The notes under the pieces: generated by a model | The model's database searches: none | What the model saw: only the letters and a program-made list of their open reading frames with translations | What the model was told of the DNA's origin: nothing | Made by a program: the position numbers and the translations under genes | Part shown: piece after piece, positions 8,545-18,522 of the stretch | Layout: each line of letters begins with the position of its first letter | How positions within the stretch are numbered: position 1 is the stretch's first letter | Source of the DNA: Rhodobacteraceae bacterium Alg231-04 | GTDB lineage: Bacteria; Pseudomonadota; Alphaproteobacteria; Rhodobacterales; Rhodobacteraceae | Assembly: GCA_900143635.1 (NCBI GenBank) | Contig: FREY01000001.1 | Coordinates: forward strand, 686,390 to 750,389 | DNA: 64,000 nucleotides | Direction: 5' to 3'

Positions 8545-10056
8545 ATGATCGCACGTGTCCACACAGTAGCCTTCCAAGGCGTCGAGGCTCGCCCGGTCGA
8601 AGTGCAATGCGCTGTCGCCCCCGGCCTGCCGGCCTTTTCCGTCGTAGGCCTGCCCGACAAAGCGGTGAGTGAAGCACGCGACAGGGTGCGTTCGGCATTT
8701 TCGTCGATGTCCATCGCCCTGCCCTCCAAACGCATCACCATCAATCTGTCACCTGCTGATCTGCCCAAGGAAGGCAGCCATTTCGATCTGCCCATCGCGC
8801 TGGCGCTGATGGCGGCGCTGGAAATCATACCGATGGACATGGCGGCAGAAACCATCGCCTTGGGCGAGCTTTCGCTGGATGGAACGCTTGTCCCGGTCCT
8901 TGGCGCCCTGCCCGCCGCAATGACAGCTGCTGAGCTGGGCAAGACCCTGATCTGTCCTGCCAGTTCCGGCGCCGAAGCAGCCTGGGTTGGTGCGGCGACA
9001 GTCTATGGTGCCGCCAGCCTGCACGCAGTAGTGCAACATTTCATCGGCCAGTCACCGATTGCCCCAGCCCTGCCCGGCGAGGCTGACTTTGATCCTGCCT
9101 CAAAGGATCTGCGCGATGTGAAGGGGCAGGAACGCGCCAAACGCGCATTGGAAATCGCCGCTGCTGGCCGCCATCACTTTCTGATGGTCGGCACGCCCGG
9201 TTCCGGAAAATCCATGTTGGCCGCAAGGCTGCCGTCCATCTTGCCGCCCCTCACTCCGGCCGAGGCGCTGGAGACCTCAATGGTTCATTCCCTTTGCGGG
9301 CTGATCAAGGAAGGCGGCATCAGCCGTGCGCGCCCTTTCCGTGAACCACATCACACAGCCTCCATGGCGGCTATCGTTGGCGGCGGCCGCCGGGCCCAAC
9401 CGGGCGAGATCAGCCTTGCCCATAATGGCGTTCTCTTTCTGGACGAGCTGCCGGAATTTGCCCGCGCCGTTTTGGAAACCCTGCGCCAACCGATCGAGGC
9501 GGGTGAGGTCATGGTGGCGCGCGCCAATGCCCATGTGAAATACCCCAGCCGCTTCCTGCTCGCCGCCGCTGCCAACCCCTGCAAATGCGGCTATCTGGCC
9601 GATCCCGGCCGCGCCTGTTCACGCGCGCCAGTTTGCGGCGAGGATTATCTGGGCCGCATTTCCGGCCCCCTGATGGACCGGTTCGATCTGCGCGTGGACG
9701 TGCCGCCGGTGGTTTTCACCGATCTTAATCTGCCGCCCAGCGCTGAAGGTTCGCATGAGGCGGAGATCCGTGTCGCGGCTGCGCGTGAAATACAGGCAGC
9801 CAGATACAAGGCCCACCCCGGCATCCGCCAGAACGCCGACGCCGAGGGAACCCTGCTAGAAGAAGCCGCCGCCCCCGACACCGAGAGCCGCGATCTGTTG
9901 TTGAAAGCCGCCGAACGCTTTGGACTGACGGCACGCGGCTATCACCGCGTGCTGCGGGTCGCGCGCACGATTGCCGATCTGGAAGGCGCAAGGAACATGC
10001 GCCGCCCCCATGTGGCCGAGGCGCTGAGCTACCGGCTGGCAGGCTGGAGCGCTTAA
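8545..10056 (+). CDS. comM: YifB/ComM family Mg-chelatase-like AAA+ ATPase
   Basis: About 503 residues. An N-terminal ChlI-like (Lon-protease-fold) domain ([20 protein letters not shown]...) is followed by an AAA+ core with Walker A GTPGSGKS, Walker B FLDELPEF and a C-terminal Mg-chelatase domain with a cysteine-rich insertion (NPCKCGY...[12 protein letters not shown]). ComM promotes branch migration during natural transformation in bacteria where it was studied; in others the function is untested. The start is set at MIARVH, with GGAG at 8532-8535 nine bases upstream. An in-frame GTG nine codons earlier has no ribosome site. Its 3' end overlaps that of gshB by four bases on the opposite strand. 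Confidence 0.93.
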   Translation: MIARVHTVAFQGVEARPVEVQCAVAPGLPAFSVVGLPDKAVSEARDRVRSAFSSMSIALPSKRITINLSPADLPKEGSHFDLPIALALMAALEIIPMDMAAETIALGELSLDGTLVPVLGALPAAMTAAELGKTLICPASSGAEAAWVGAATVYGAASLHAVVQHFIGQSPIAPALPGEADFDPASKDLRDVKGQERAKRALEIAAAGRHHFLMVGTPGSGKSMLAARLPSILPPLTPAEALETSMVHSLCGLIKEGGISRARPFREPHHTASMAAIVGGGRRAQPGEISLAHNGVLFLDELPEFARAVLETLRQPIEAGEVMVARANAHVKYPSRFLLAAAANPCKCGYLADPGRACSRAPVCGEDYLGRISGPLMDRFDLRVDVPPVVFTDLNLPPSAEGSHEAEIRVAAAREIQAARYKAHPGIRQNADAEGTLLEEAAAPDTESRDLLLKAAERFGLTARGYHRVLRVARTIADLEGARNMRRPHVAEALSYRLAGWSA

Positions 10057-10985
10057 AGCTTGGCCTCGATTGCTTCCCAGATCTTTGCGGCGATATTCAC
10101 GCCATCAAACCGCTCCAGCTCCTGAATACCGGTGGGCGAGGTCACGTTGATCTCGGTCAGGTAATCGCCGATCACGTCGATGCCCACAAAGACCTGTCCC
10201 TTTTCCTTCAGCAACGGGCCGATGGCGGCGCAGATTTCCAGATCACGCTCGGTCAGGCCGATCTTTTCCGGGCGTCCGCCCACATGCATGTTCGACCGGG
10301 TCTCACCTGCTGCAGGCACGCGGTTGATGGCACCAACCGGTTCGCCGTCGACCAGAATCACCCGCTTGTCGCCATTGCTGACATCCGGCAGGAACTTCTG
10401 CACGATCAGCGGCTCGCGGCTGAAACCGGTGAACAGCTCGTGCAGCGAGGTGAGGTTTCGATCATTGGCATCCAGCCGGAACACACCGGCACCACCATTG
10501 CCATACAACGGCTTCAAGATGATATCGCCGTGTTTGGCTTTGAATTCCTTGATCGTCTCAAGATCACGCGCCACGGTTGTCGGCGGCGTCAGGTCCTGAA
10601 AATCCAGCACCAGCAGTTTTTCGGGGTAGTTGCGCACCCAAAAGGGATCATTCACCACCAGTGTCTGACCGGCCAGCTTGTCCAGCAGATGGGTCGAGGT
10701 GATGTAATGCATATCAAACGGCGGGTCCTGACGCAGCCAGATCACGTCGTAATCCGCCAGATCCACCTTTTCCACCGGGCCGAGGTCCACATGGTTGCCC
10801 TGTTCGCGACGCACAACCATGGTCTGGCCGCGCGCGGTGATGCGACCTTCCTCAAAGGCGAGGTGGTCGGGCGTGTAATAGAACAGCTCGTGACCGCGCA
10901 GCTGGGCTTCTTCAGCGATGCGAAAGCTGCTGTCGGCGTTGATGTCGACCGATTGGATCGGATCCATCTGGAAGGCGATTTTCAT
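10053..10985 (-). CDS. gshB: glutathione synthetase
   Basis: 310 residues, ATP-grasp ligase joining gamma-glutamylcysteine to glycine. Prokaryotic GshB features: [20 protein letters not shown] at the start, [22 protein letters not shown] near 79-100, [14 protein letters not shown] near 150, the [17 protein letters not shown] strand near 205, and [22 protein letters not shown] near 263, carrying the metal-binding Glu and Asn. The start was chosen at MKIAFQM, which has GAAGGAA eight bases upstream; earlier in-frame ATGs lack this. It is the last gene of a minus-strand group rsmI-yraN-gshB and converges on comM with overlapping stop codons. Confidence 0.95.
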   Translation of the reverse strand: MKIAFQMDPIQSVDINADSSFRIAEEAQLRGHELFYYTPDHLAFEEGRITARGQTMVVRREQGNHVDLGPVEKVDLADYDVIWLRQDPPFDMHYITSTHLLDKLAGQTLVVNDPFWVRNYPEKLLVLDFQDLTPPTTVARDLETIKEFKAKHGDIILKPLYGNGGAGVFRLDANDRNLTSLHELFTGFSREPLIVQKFLPDVSNGDKRVILVDGEPVGAINRVPAAGETRSNMHVGGRPEKIGLTERDLEICAAIGPLLKEKGQVFVGIDVIGDYLTEINVTSPTGIQELERFDGVNIAAKIWEAIEAKL

Positions 10986-11047
10986 GGGGCGTAATTCCTT
11001 CATCTTTGTCGGCATACATGGCGCAGCATTGCGGCCTGTTCAATGGG

Positions 11048-11419
11048 TCAGCCCTGACCAAAGGCATTTTCAAGGATCTGCACCGCGCCGGTGCCATCCA
11101 CGAGCACCGCGTCAAAGCGGCATTCCGTCAGGCTGCCACCCGGCTCACCCTCCAGAAACTCCGCAGCGGCCGTCATGATCCGACCTATCTGCGCGGCCCC
11201 GAGACTGGCCGCAGCGGCGTCAAAGGTGGCGCTCTGTTTGACTTCGGCAAAAACCACCAACCCGTGGCCGCGCAGGATCAGGTCGATTTCTCCGCCCCGC
11301 CCGCGCCAGCGGTATTCTGCAACCACATAGCCCTGTTCGTCATACGCCCTTGCGGCAATGCCTTCGGCAGCGGCTCCGGCTTGATGGGCGGCTGCACCGC
11401 GTTCAGAGCGCCCCGTCAC
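11048..11419 (-). CDS. YraN family protein (UPF0102), nuclease-fold
   Basis: 123 residues. Family features: GAAAEGIAARAYDEQGYVV, then the restriction-endonuclease-like core YRWRGRGGEIDLILRGHGLVVFAEVKQS near 37-65, with an Asp and a Glu-x-Lys triad typical of PD-(D/E)xK enzymes. Its biochemical role is not established. It starts four bases after the rsmI stop, an arrangement common in proteobacteria, and is followed by gshB. Confidence 0.88.
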   Translation of the reverse strand: MTGRSERGAAAHQAGAAAEGIAARAYDEQGYVVAEYRWRGRGGEIDLILRGHGLVVFAEVKQSATFDAAAASLGAAQIGRIMTAAAEFLEGEPGGSLTECRFDAVLVDGTGAVQILENAFGQG

Positions 11420-11423
11420 CGGC

Positions 11424-12281
11424 TCAGTCCTCTTTCGCCAGATTCAGCGCCAGCTGGTATACTTTGCGGCGCGGTAGGTCATGCAGTTTGGCGACGATGT
11501 CGGCAGCATCCTTGACCCGGTTGTTCTTGAGCGCGGCACGCAGGTCGCTTTCCAGATCACTTTCATTCACCGCCTCGGCGCGGTTGCGGTCGATCAGGAT
11601 CACGATCTCGCCCTTCACGCTAGCCTCGGCCAGCTGGGCGGCCAGTTCCGGCAGGGTATCGCGGCGCACTTCTTCGAATTTCTTGGTCAGCTCGCGGCAC
11701 ATCGCCGCCTGCCGGTCACCCAGCACCGTTGCCATATCCGCCAGTGATGCCGCCACGCGCTTTGGAGATTCGTAAAAGATCAGCGTGGCGGGGATCTCTT
11801 TCAGCTCCTCCAGCCGTTTGCAGCGCGCCACGGTCGCATTGGGCAGGAAGCCGCCGAAGAAAAACGCATCTGTCGGCAGGCCTGCCAGCGTCAGCGCAGT
11901 GATGCCCGCGGTGGCGCCGGGCGCGCAGGTCACCGTGTGGCCCGCCTCGGCTGCGGCCTTGCTGAGCTCATAACCCGGATCGGCAATCAGCGGCATCCCC
12001 GCTTCCGAGGCATAGGCGACCGATTTGCCTTCAGCCAAGGCTGCAAGAAGCTTGGCGCGCGCGTTTTCGCCGGAATGATCGTGATAGGCAAAGACGCGGC
12101 GGCCCTCCAGCGGCACGCCGTGAATTTCCATCAGACGGCGCAAGGAGCGGGTGTCTTCTGCCGCTATCACATCGGCCGAGGCCAGCACGTCCAGTGCGCG
12201 CAGCGTAATGTCGCGCGCCGTGCCGATCGGTGTGGCCACGAAGTAAAGCCCCGCGGACAATCTGACTTTCTGGTGATTCAA
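11424..12281 (-). CDS. rsmI: 16S rRNA (cytidine(1402)-2'-O)-methyltransferase
   Basis: 285 residues with the tetrapyrrole-methylase fold. RsmI 2'-O-methylates C1402 in the decoding centre of 16S rRNA using S-adenosylmethionine. Motifs: LYFVATPIGTARDITLRALDVL near 12-33, AAEDTRSLRRLMEIHGV near 40-55, EAGMPLIADPGYELSKAA near 92-110 and FFFGGFLPN near 138. It leads a minus-strand cluster (rsmI-yraN-gshB) diverging from the LpoA-like lipoprotein gene. Confidence 0.95.
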   Translation of the reverse strand: MNHQKVRLSAGLYFVATPIGTARDITLRALDVLASADVIAAEDTRSLRRLMEIHGVPLEGRRVFAYHDHSGENARAKLLAALAEGKSVAYASEAGMPLIADPGYELSKAAAEAGHTVTCAPGATAGITALTLAGLPTDAFFFGGFLPNATVARCKRLEELKEIPATLIFYESPKRVAASLADMATVLGDRQAAMCRELTKKFEEVRRDTLPELAAQLAEASVKGEIVILIDRNRAEAVNESDLESDLRAALKNNRVKDAADIVAKLHDLPRRKVYQLALNLAKED

Positions 12282-12368
12282 CGCTGGACCCGCCCTTGAC
12301 GAAGGTTATTATCGCACCCCAACACCAACACGGCGCATCATCGCCGGATCAGGGAGTTACAGTCCATT

Positions 12369-13544
12369 ATGTTCGCCGTTTTCAAGCCCGCCCGCAAGGT
12401 GGCATTGGCCGCCGTTACCGCCGTTGCAACTCTGGCCCTGACCGCATGTGATCCGATTTCGGTCGGCGGTGGTGGCCCAAGCATCAACACCTCCAAACCG
12501 GTTCCGGTGGCGCTGCTGGTGCCGCGCGGGTCTGCCTCTTCGGGGGATCAGGCCCTTGCACAGAGCCTGGAGAACGCCGCGCGACTGGCGATGGGGGATC
12601 TGAACGGCGTGAAAATTGACCTGCGCATCTACGACACTGCTGGCAACGCCGAGGTTGCAGCCGCAGCTGCCACACAAGCCGTCAGCGAAGGCGCGCGCAT
12701 TTTGCTGGGCCCGGTCTATGCCGAAGCGGCCAATGCCGCCGGCATCGCCGCCGCCAAGCGCAACGTGAACATTCTTGCCTTTTCCAACAACCCGGCGATT
12801 GCCGGCGGCAATGTCTTCATTCTGGGCAATACCTTTGACAATAAGGCCACCCGATTGACCAGCTTTGCCGCCCGTCAGGGCAAGGGCAACATGCTGGTGG
12901 TCAGCGGCAATAATGCTGCCGGTCAGGCCGGCCAGCAGGCGATCTCCTCTGCGGCGTCACGCACTGGCGCAAATGTCGCCGGTATTGTGTCTTATGAGCA
13001 GTCCCAAAATGGGGTGATCAGCGCCATCAGCGACATCCGGAACCAGGCCTCGGCCAGCGGCGCCACCTCGCTGATGATGACAGCCACCACAGCCGGCGCG
13101 CTGCCGCTGCTGACACAGCTGCTGCCTGAAGCCGGGGTGAAACCCGAAGACATCCAGTACATCGGCCTGACCCGCTGGGACATCCCGGCGCAAACTCTGG
13201 CACTGCCCGGCGTTCAGGGGGGCTGGTTCGCCCTGCCTGACCCGGTGAAATCGCAAGGGTTCAAATCCCGCTACACCGCCGCCTACGGCAGCTCCCCGCA
13301 TCCTATCGGTGGTCTGGCCTATGACGGTATCGCCGCCATCGGCGCACTGGTCGGTCAAGGCAAGTCCGACGCGCTGACCGGTGCGGCGCTGACCCAGGGA
13401 TCCGGCTTCCAGGGCGTCAACGGCATCTTCCGCCTGCGCGCAGATGGCACCAATGAACGCGGCCTCGCGGTCGCCACGATCCAAGAACAGAAGGTGGTCG
13501 TCATTGACCCAGCTCCAACAAGCTTCGCAGGCGCCGGATTCTGA
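12369..13544 (+). CDS. penicillin-binding protein activator (LpoA/YraM-like lipoprotein)
   Basis: 391 residues. The N-terminal signal ends in a lipobox (LALTAC, Cys near 27), so the protein is lipid-anchored, probably in the outer membrane facing the periplasm. The rest is a type-I periplasmic-binding fold (VALLVPRGSASSGDQALAQS, ARILLGPVYAEAANAAGIAA, GLAYDGIAAIGALVG) as in the C-terminal domain of LpoA, which stimulates PBP1A peptidoglycan synthesis. The TPR-like N-terminal half of enterobacterial LpoA is absent, as is usual in alphaproteobacteria. It sits next to rsmI, mirroring the yraM-yraL(rsmI)-yraN order in E. coli. Its 3' end overlaps the probable glnD start. Confidence 0.88.
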   Translation: MFAVFKPARKVALAAVTAVATLALTACDPISVGGGGPSINTSKPVPVALLVPRGSASSGDQALAQSLENAARLAMGDLNGVKIDLRIYDTAGNAEVAAAAATQAVSEGARILLGPVYAEAANAAGIAAAKRNVNILAFSNNPAIAGGNVFILGNTFDNKATRLTSFAARQGKGNMLVVSGNNAAGQAGQQAISSAASRTGANVAGIVSYEQSQNGVISAISDIRNQASASGATSLMMTATTAGALPLLTQLLPEAGVKPEDIQYIGLTRWDIPAQTLALPGVQGGWFALPDPVKSQGFKSRYTAAYGSSPHPIGGLAYDGIAAIGALVGQGKSDALTGAALTQGSGFQGVNGIFRLRADGTNERGLAVATIQEQKVVVIDPAPTSFAGAGF

Positions 13545-16320
13545 TCCGAACGCCCGATCCGTCACCCGCCTGCCGCAGCCACTGGGCGATCTGATCTGTC
13601 CAGCCGACGACATCTTTGATGCCGCCGCGATCCGGGCGCAGATAGCGGCAATTGTCGAAGAAAACGGCACCACTTCGCTGCGCGGCGAAGTGGTGAGCCT
13701 GTTGCGCGAGGTCCAGAAATCCGGCCGCGCCGCCATTGCCGAAGCCTTCGCCGCAGAGCCTTTCGAGGCGCGCCGCCTGACCCGGTCTTATACCTTCCTG
13801 ACCGATGGGCTGGTCACCACCGCCATGCATGTGGCCTGCGATTACCTGCACCCCTCAGGTGCACCGACCGAGGGCGAGCGCATCGCGGTTATGGCCGTGG
13901 GCGGCTATGGGCGGGGCGAAATGGCCCCCTCTTCGGATGTCGATCTGCTGTTCCTGACACCCTATAAGATCACCGCCTGGGCCGAGAGCGTCATCGAATC
14001 GATGCTCTATATCCTGTGGGACCTGCGTCTCAAGGTCGGCCACGCCAGCCGCACCATCCGCGACTGCCTGCGCCTTGGCACCGAGGATTTCACCATCCGC
14101 ACCGCCATGCTGGAGCACCGCTTTCTGGCCGGCCACGAACCCCTATCCGAGGAGCTGGCAGAAAAGCTGCGCAACGAGCTGTTCAGCGGCACCAGCCGTG
14201 AATTCGTCGAAGCCAAGCTGGCAGAACGCGACGCCCGGCACCTGAAACAGGGTGAGCGCTACGTCGTTGAACCCAATGTGAAAGAGGGCAAGGGCGGTTT
14301 GCGCGACCTGCAATCGCTCTACTGGATCGCCAAGTATATTTACGGCGTGCAGTACGCCGAGGAGCTGGTCGATCTTGGCCTGTTTCATGCTGAGGAATAC
14401 GCCGCCTTCCGCGCCGCTGAAAGCTTCCTCTGGGCGGTGCGCTCCCATCTGCATCTGGTCACCCGCCGGGCCTCGGAACAGCTGAATTTCGACCTACAGG
14501 TCGAGGTCGCGGACCGTTTGGGATACAAAGACGTGGCTGGGCGGCGCGGTGTGGAACTGTTCATGCAGGACTACTTCCGCCACGCCACCACCGTTGGGGA
14601 TCTGACGCGGATTTTCCTGACCAAACTGGAGGCTGATCAGCAAAAAAGCGCGCCGCTTCTGGACCGTATCTTCCGTCGTCGCCCTCGCACCAAACCCGGC
14701 TATAATGTGGTTCACAACCGCCTTGCTGTCGCCGACCCCGACACATTTCTCGACAACAAACTGAACATCCTGCGCCTGTTCGAAGAGGGCCTGCGTACCG
14801 GCATGCTGATTCACCCGGACGCCATGCGTCTGGTGACCGCCAATTTGGATCTGATCGACGACGACATGCGCAACAGCCCGGAGGCCCGGCGCATCTTCCT
14901 TGATCTGCTGCTGAAACACGGCAACCCGGAACGCGCTCTGCGCCGGATGAACGAGCTGGGCGTGCTGGCGGCCTTCATTCCCGAGTTTGAGCCCATTGTG
15001 GCGATGATGCAGTTCAACATGTATCACTCCTACACGGTGGACGAACACACCATTCAGGTGATCTCTAACTTTACCCAGATCGAAAAACTGGAGCTGGAGG
15101 AAGAGCTACCGCTGTCCTCGGACATCCTCAAGACCGGTGTGAACCGCAAGGTGCTGATGGTCGCCATGCTGTTGCATGACATCGGCAAGGGCCGCGAGAT
15201 GGACCACTCCATCCTCGGCGCGCGCATCGCCAAAGAGGTGGCGCCGCGGCTTGGCCTCAACAAATCCGAATGCGAACATGTGGAATGGCTGGTGCGCTAT
15301 CATCTGCTGATGTCCGATGTGGCGCAGAAACGCGATCTGTCAGACCCGCGCACCGTGCGTGATTTCGCCAAGGCAGTGAAAACCGTGGCGCGGCTGAACC
15401 TGCTTACCGTGTTGACCGTCTGTGACATTCGCGGCGTCGGCCCCGATGTCTGGAACAACTGGAAGGCCACGCTGCTGCGCGATCTGCATTCGCAGACCCT
15501 GGCAGCGCTGGAAAACGGGCATCAGGCGCTCAATGCTGACAACCGCGGCGTCGAAGCCCGCAAAGCCCTGCGCGCCACGCTCGCAGACTGGACGCCCAAG
15601 GCCCTGAAACACGAGACAGGCCGCCACTATCGGCCCTATTGGCAAGGCCTGCCAAAAGAAACCCATGTGGTGTTTGCCACCCTGCTGCGCGATATCGACG
15701 ACGACGAGATTCGCATCGATCTGCATCCGGACGAAGACCGCGACGCCACCCGCATCTGTTTTGCGCTGGCCGATCATCCGGGCATCTTTTCCCGCCTTGC
15801 CGGCGCGCTGGCCCTAGTCGGCGCCAATGTGGTCGACGCGCGCACCTATACCTCCAAGGACGGCTATGCCACCGCCGCCTTCTGGGTGCAGGACGCCGAT
15901 GGCCATCCCTACGAGGCCAGCAAGCTCAAACGCCTCAACCAGATGATCCACAAGACCCTGCGCGGCGAGGTGATCCCAACCGAGGCAATCCGCGACCGCG
16001 ACAAGATCAAAAAGCGCGAGCGCGCCTTCAAGGTGCCCACCACCATCACCTTCGACAACACCGGATCCGAGCTTTACACCATCATCGAGGTCGACACCCG
16101 CGACCGCCCCGGCCTGCTGTTTGATCTGACCCGCGCGCTGGCCAACAACAACGTCTATATCGCCTCCGCCGTCATCGCCACTTACGGCGAACAGGTGGTC
16201 GACACCTTCTACGTCAAGGATATGTTCGGGTTGAAATACCACTCCGAGGCCAAGCAAAACGCGCTGGAAGTCAAGCTGCGCGCCGCCCTCACCAAGGGTG
16301 TGGAGCGCGCCGCCTCATGA
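13504..16320 (+). CDS. glnD: [protein-PII] uridylyltransferase / uridylyl-removing enzyme
   Basis: About 938 residues. Senses glutamine and uridylylates or deuridylylates PII, setting nitrogen assimilation. Domains in order: nucleotidyltransferase with GGYGRGEMAPSSDVDLLFL, a helical linker, an HD phosphohydrolase domain with MLLHDIGKGREMDHS, and two C-terminal ACT domains (HPGIFSRLAGALALVGANVV and RPGLLFDLTRALANNNVYIA) for glutamine sensing. The start is put at TTG 13504, preceded by AAGGTGG, which overlaps the end of the lipoprotein gene. An in-frame ATG at 13444 lacks a ribosome site and would add 20 residues of unlikely sequence. The stop overlaps the murJ ATG. Confidence 0.94.
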   Translation: MTQLQQASQAPDSDPNARSVTRLPQPLGDLICPADDIFDAAAIRAQIAAIVEENGTTSLRGEVVSLLREVQKSGRAAIAEAFAAEPFEARRLTRSYTFLTDGLVTTAMHVACDYLHPSGAPTEGERIAVMAVGGYGRGEMAPSSDVDLLFLTPYKITAWAESVIESMLYILWDLRLKVGHASRTIRDCLRLGTEDFTIRTAMLEHRFLAGHEPLSEELAEKLRNELFSGTSREFVEAKLAERDARHLKQGERYVVEPNVKEGKGGLRDLQSLYWIAKYIYGVQYAEELVDLGLFHAEEYAAFRAAESFLWAVRSHLHLVTRRASEQLNFDLQVEVADRLGYKDVAGRRGVELFMQDYFRHATTVGDLTRIFLTKLEADQQKSAPLLDRIFRRRPRTKPGYNVVHNRLAVADPDTFLDNKLNILRLFEEGLRTGMLIHPDAMRLVTANLDLIDDDMRNSPEARRIFLDLLLKHGNPERALRRMNELGVLAAFIPEFEPIVAMMQFNMYHSYTVDEHTIQVISNFTQIEKLELEEELPLSSDILKTGVNRKVLMVAMLLHDIGKGREMDHSILGARIAKEVAPRLGLNKSECEHVEWLVRYHLLMSDVAQKRDLSDPRTVRDFAKAVKTVARLNLLTVLTVCDIRGVGPDVWNNWKATLLRDLHSQTLAALENGHQALNADNRGVEARKALRATLADWTPKALKHETGRHYRPYWQGLPKETHVVFATLLRDIDDDEIRIDLHPDEDRDATRICFALADHPGIFSRLAGALALVGANVVDARTYTSKDGYATAAFWVQDADGHPYEASKLKRLNQMIHKTLRGEVIPTEAIRDRDKIKKRERAFKVPTTITFDNTGSELYTIIEVDTRDRPGLLFDLTRALANNNVYIASAVIATYGEQVVDTFYVKDMFGLKYHSEAKQNALEVKLRAALTKGVERAAS

Positions 16321-17867
16321 AGCCCATCCGCCTGATGTCGGGCTTCATGACCGTAGGCTTCTGGACGCTGGCCAGCCGCATCCTTGGCTTTGCGCGCGAG
16401 ATCCTGATCACAGCCTATATCGGCCCCGGCCCGCTGATGGATGCCTTTGTCGCCGCCTTCCGCCTGCCCAACATGTTCCGCCGCTTCTTTGCCGAGGGCG
16501 CCTTTAACGCGGCCTTTGTGCCGATGTTTTCCAAAAAACTGGAAGGACGCGAAGGCGCGCAGGGCTTTGCCCAATCCGCCTTCAGCCTGCTGCTATCGGC
16601 GGTTCTGGTGCTGACCGCACTTGGCATGATCTTCATGCCGGGGCTAGTCTGGGCCACCGCCAAGGGCTTTGCTGGTGATCCGCGCTTTGACCTCACGGTT
16701 GGTTACGGGCGCATTGCCTTTCCTTATATCCTGTTCATGTCGCTGGCCGCATTGTTCTCTGGTGTGCTGAACGCCACCGGGCGCTTTGCCGCCGCAGCTG
16801 CCGCGCCGGTGCTGCTGAATATTTTCACCTGCTCTGCCATGGTCACAGGCGCGCTGGTCGGCGGCGCGGTCATCGACTGGCTGATCTGGACCATCCCGGT
16901 GGCCGGTGCCGCGCAGCTGGCGCTGGTCTGGTATGCGGCCGAACGTGCCGGTATCCGCCTGCGTCCCGGCCTGCCGCGTCTCAGCCCTGAAATGCGCCGC
17001 CTTGTCAGCGTTGCCCTGCCCGCCGGCCTTGCCATGGGGGTGACGCAGGTGAACCTCGTGGTCGGCCAGCTGGTTGCCTCGGATATCGAAAACGCGGTCA
17101 GTTGGCTTTTTGTTGCCGACCGGCTTTATCAATTGCCGCTTGGTGTGATCGGCATCGCCATTGGCATCGTGCTGCTGCCGGATCTGTCGCGCCGCCTGCG
17201 GGCAGGCGATGACACGGGCGCGCAGGCGGCCCTCTCCCGCGCAGGCGAATTTGCCCTGCTGCTCACCATTCCTTCTGCCGTGGCCTTCATGGTGATCCCG
17301 GCGCCGCTGGTCACGGTGCTCTACGAACGCGGCGCCACCGGCCCCGAGGACGTGGCCGCCATTGCCCTCGCTGTGGCGATCTATGGCGCGGGCCTGCCGT
17401 CCTTCGTGCTGCACAAGCTGCTGCAACCGCTGTATTTCGCCCGCGAAGACACCCGCAGCCCTTTCCGCTATGCGCTGGTCTGTATGGTGATAAATGCTGG
17501 GCTCGCCATCGGTCTGAAATCTGTGTTTGGCTGGCTCTCCCCCGCTATCGCCGCCACAGCCGCGGGCTGGGCCATGGTGGCGCTTTTGTGGTTCGGCGCC
17601 CGTCAGATGGGCGAGGCCGCCCGCTTTGACAGCCGTTTTTACAGCCGCAGCTGGCGCATCGTCGCGGCCTCTGCCCTGATGGGTGTCTCGGTATATTTCG
17701 CGGTCCTCACCCTCGGCTGGACGCTCTACCTTCCCAGCTGGCGCTACCTCGCCCTGCTCGCCCTTATCCTCATTGGCGGCCTCACATATTTTATCGCGGC
17801 CCAACTCACCGGCGCCGCCTCTCTGCGAGAGATCAAACAAAGCCTGCGCCGCGGGCGGCAGGCATGA
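16317..17867 (+). CDS. murJ: lipid II flippase MurJ
   Basis: 516 residues, polytopic membrane protein of the MVF/MATE-like family with about 14 hydrophobic segments. Flips lipid II across the inner membrane for peptidoglycan synthesis. The family signature near the N-terminus is clear: LASRILGFAREILITAYIGPGPLMDAFVAAFRLPNMFRRFFAEGAFNAAFVP (residues 19-72), including conserved Arg residues. The ATG overlaps the glnD stop (ATGA), and its own stop overlaps the next ATG, so glnD, murJ and the Crp-like gene are probably co-translated. Confidence 0.96.
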   Translation: MKPIRLMSGFMTVGFWTLASRILGFAREILITAYIGPGPLMDAFVAAFRLPNMFRRFFAEGAFNAAFVPMFSKKLEGREGAQGFAQSAFSLLLSAVLVLTALGMIFMPGLVWATAKGFAGDPRFDLTVGYGRIAFPYILFMSLAALFSGVLNATGRFAAAAAAPVLLNIFTCSAMVTGALVGGAVIDWLIWTIPVAGAAQLALVWYAAERAGIRLRPGLPRLSPEMRRLVSVALPAGLAMGVTQVNLVVGQLVASDIENAVSWLFVADRLYQLPLGVIGIAIGIVLLPDLSRRLRAGDDTGAQAALSRAGEFALLLTIPSAVAFMVIPAPLVTVLYERGATGPEDVAAIALAVAIYGAGLPSFVLHKLLQPLYFAREDTRSPFRYALVCMVINAGLAIGLKSVFGWLSPAIAATAAGWAMVALLWFGARQMGEAARFDSRFYSRSWRIVAASALMGVSVYFAVLTLGWTLYLPSWRYLALLALILIGGLTYFIAAQLTGAASLREIKQSLRRGRQA

Positions 17868-18451
17868 GCCGCCTCGCCTGCCCCGCCGGCACGGTGCTGT
17901 TTCGCCCCGGACAGGACTGCCCCGGCTACGTGAAACTCACGCGGGGCAGCATCAAGGTCACGCTGACATCTGCCAGCGGGCGCGAGGTCGTGCTCTACCG
18001 GGTCGGGCCTGGCGACATCTGCCTGCAGACCTTCGCCTGCCTGACCGAGGCCCGCAGCTACTCCGCCGAAGGCATCGCCGAAACCGAGCTGGAAGGCGAG
18101 GTCATCCCGCACGCGGAGTTTGCCCGCGCCATGGCCGATGACAGCGCTTTCCGGGCCGAAGTGCTGAGCGCCGTTGCCCGCCGCTTCGGCGACTACGAGC
18201 AGCTGGTCGAGAATGTCGCCCTCACCGGTTTCGACGCTCGGCTGGCACGGGTGCTTTTGAAGCTGGGCGCGGCAGACGGCATTGTCACAATGACCCATGA
18301 CGGGCTGGCCGCGGAAACCGCTTCGGGCCGCGCCTTTGTCACCCGGCGGCTGCGCGTCTTTGCCGGAATGGGGTTGATCAGCCAGGCGCGCGGGCAATTG
18401 ACACTGCTGGACCGCGCCGGCCTGGAACAGATTGCCGCAGAGGAAGTGTGA
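17864..18451 (+). CDS. Crp/Fnr family transcriptional regulator
   Basis: 195 residues, slightly shorter than classical Crp. An N-terminal cyclic-nucleotide-binding-like beta-barrel (LFRPGQDCPGYVKLTRGSIKVT, then GREVVLYRVGPGDICLQTFACL) precedes a C-terminal winged helix with DGLAAETASGRAFVTRRLRVF as recognition region. Cysteines occur at 6, 24, 50 and 57, but not in the four-Cys Fnr [4Fe-4S] pattern, and the cAMP-binding RxS motif is not obvious; the signal is unknown. It overlaps murJ by four bases and is followed by a small DUF2892 membrane protein. A GTGAC-N3-GTCAC repeat sits at its stop codon. Confidence 0.85.
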   Translation: MSRLACPAGTVLFRPGQDCPGYVKLTRGSIKVTLTSASGREVVLYRVGPGDICLQTFACLTEARSYSAEGIAETELEGEVIPHAEFARAMADDSAFRAEVLSAVARRFGDYEQLVENVALTGFDARLARVLLKLGAADGIVTMTHDGLAAETASGRAFVTRRLRVFAGMGLISQARGQLTLLDRAGLEQIAAEEV

Positions 18452-18460
18452 CACTGTCAC
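18448..18460. promoter_or_regulatory. inverted repeat, possible operator upstream of the DUF2892 gene
   Basis: Perfect arms GTGAC / GTCAC around ACT, overlapping the stop codon of the Crp-like gene and about 63 bases before the DUF2892 start. The half-site is Crp-like (TGTGA) but the spacer is shorter than the classical site. It may be where the adjacent regulator acts; this is inference from position. Confidence 0.35.
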
Positions 18461-18522
18461 CGACCGCAGCGCGCGCAGATGGCAGAACCGTATCATCCCT
18501 TATGTTACGGAAAGGAAATACC

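Noticed and set aside
13444..13503. ATG at 13444 as the glnD start
   Set aside because: No ribosome site; the extra residues mirror the overlapping lipoprotein frame. TTG at 13504 has AAGGTGG upstream.
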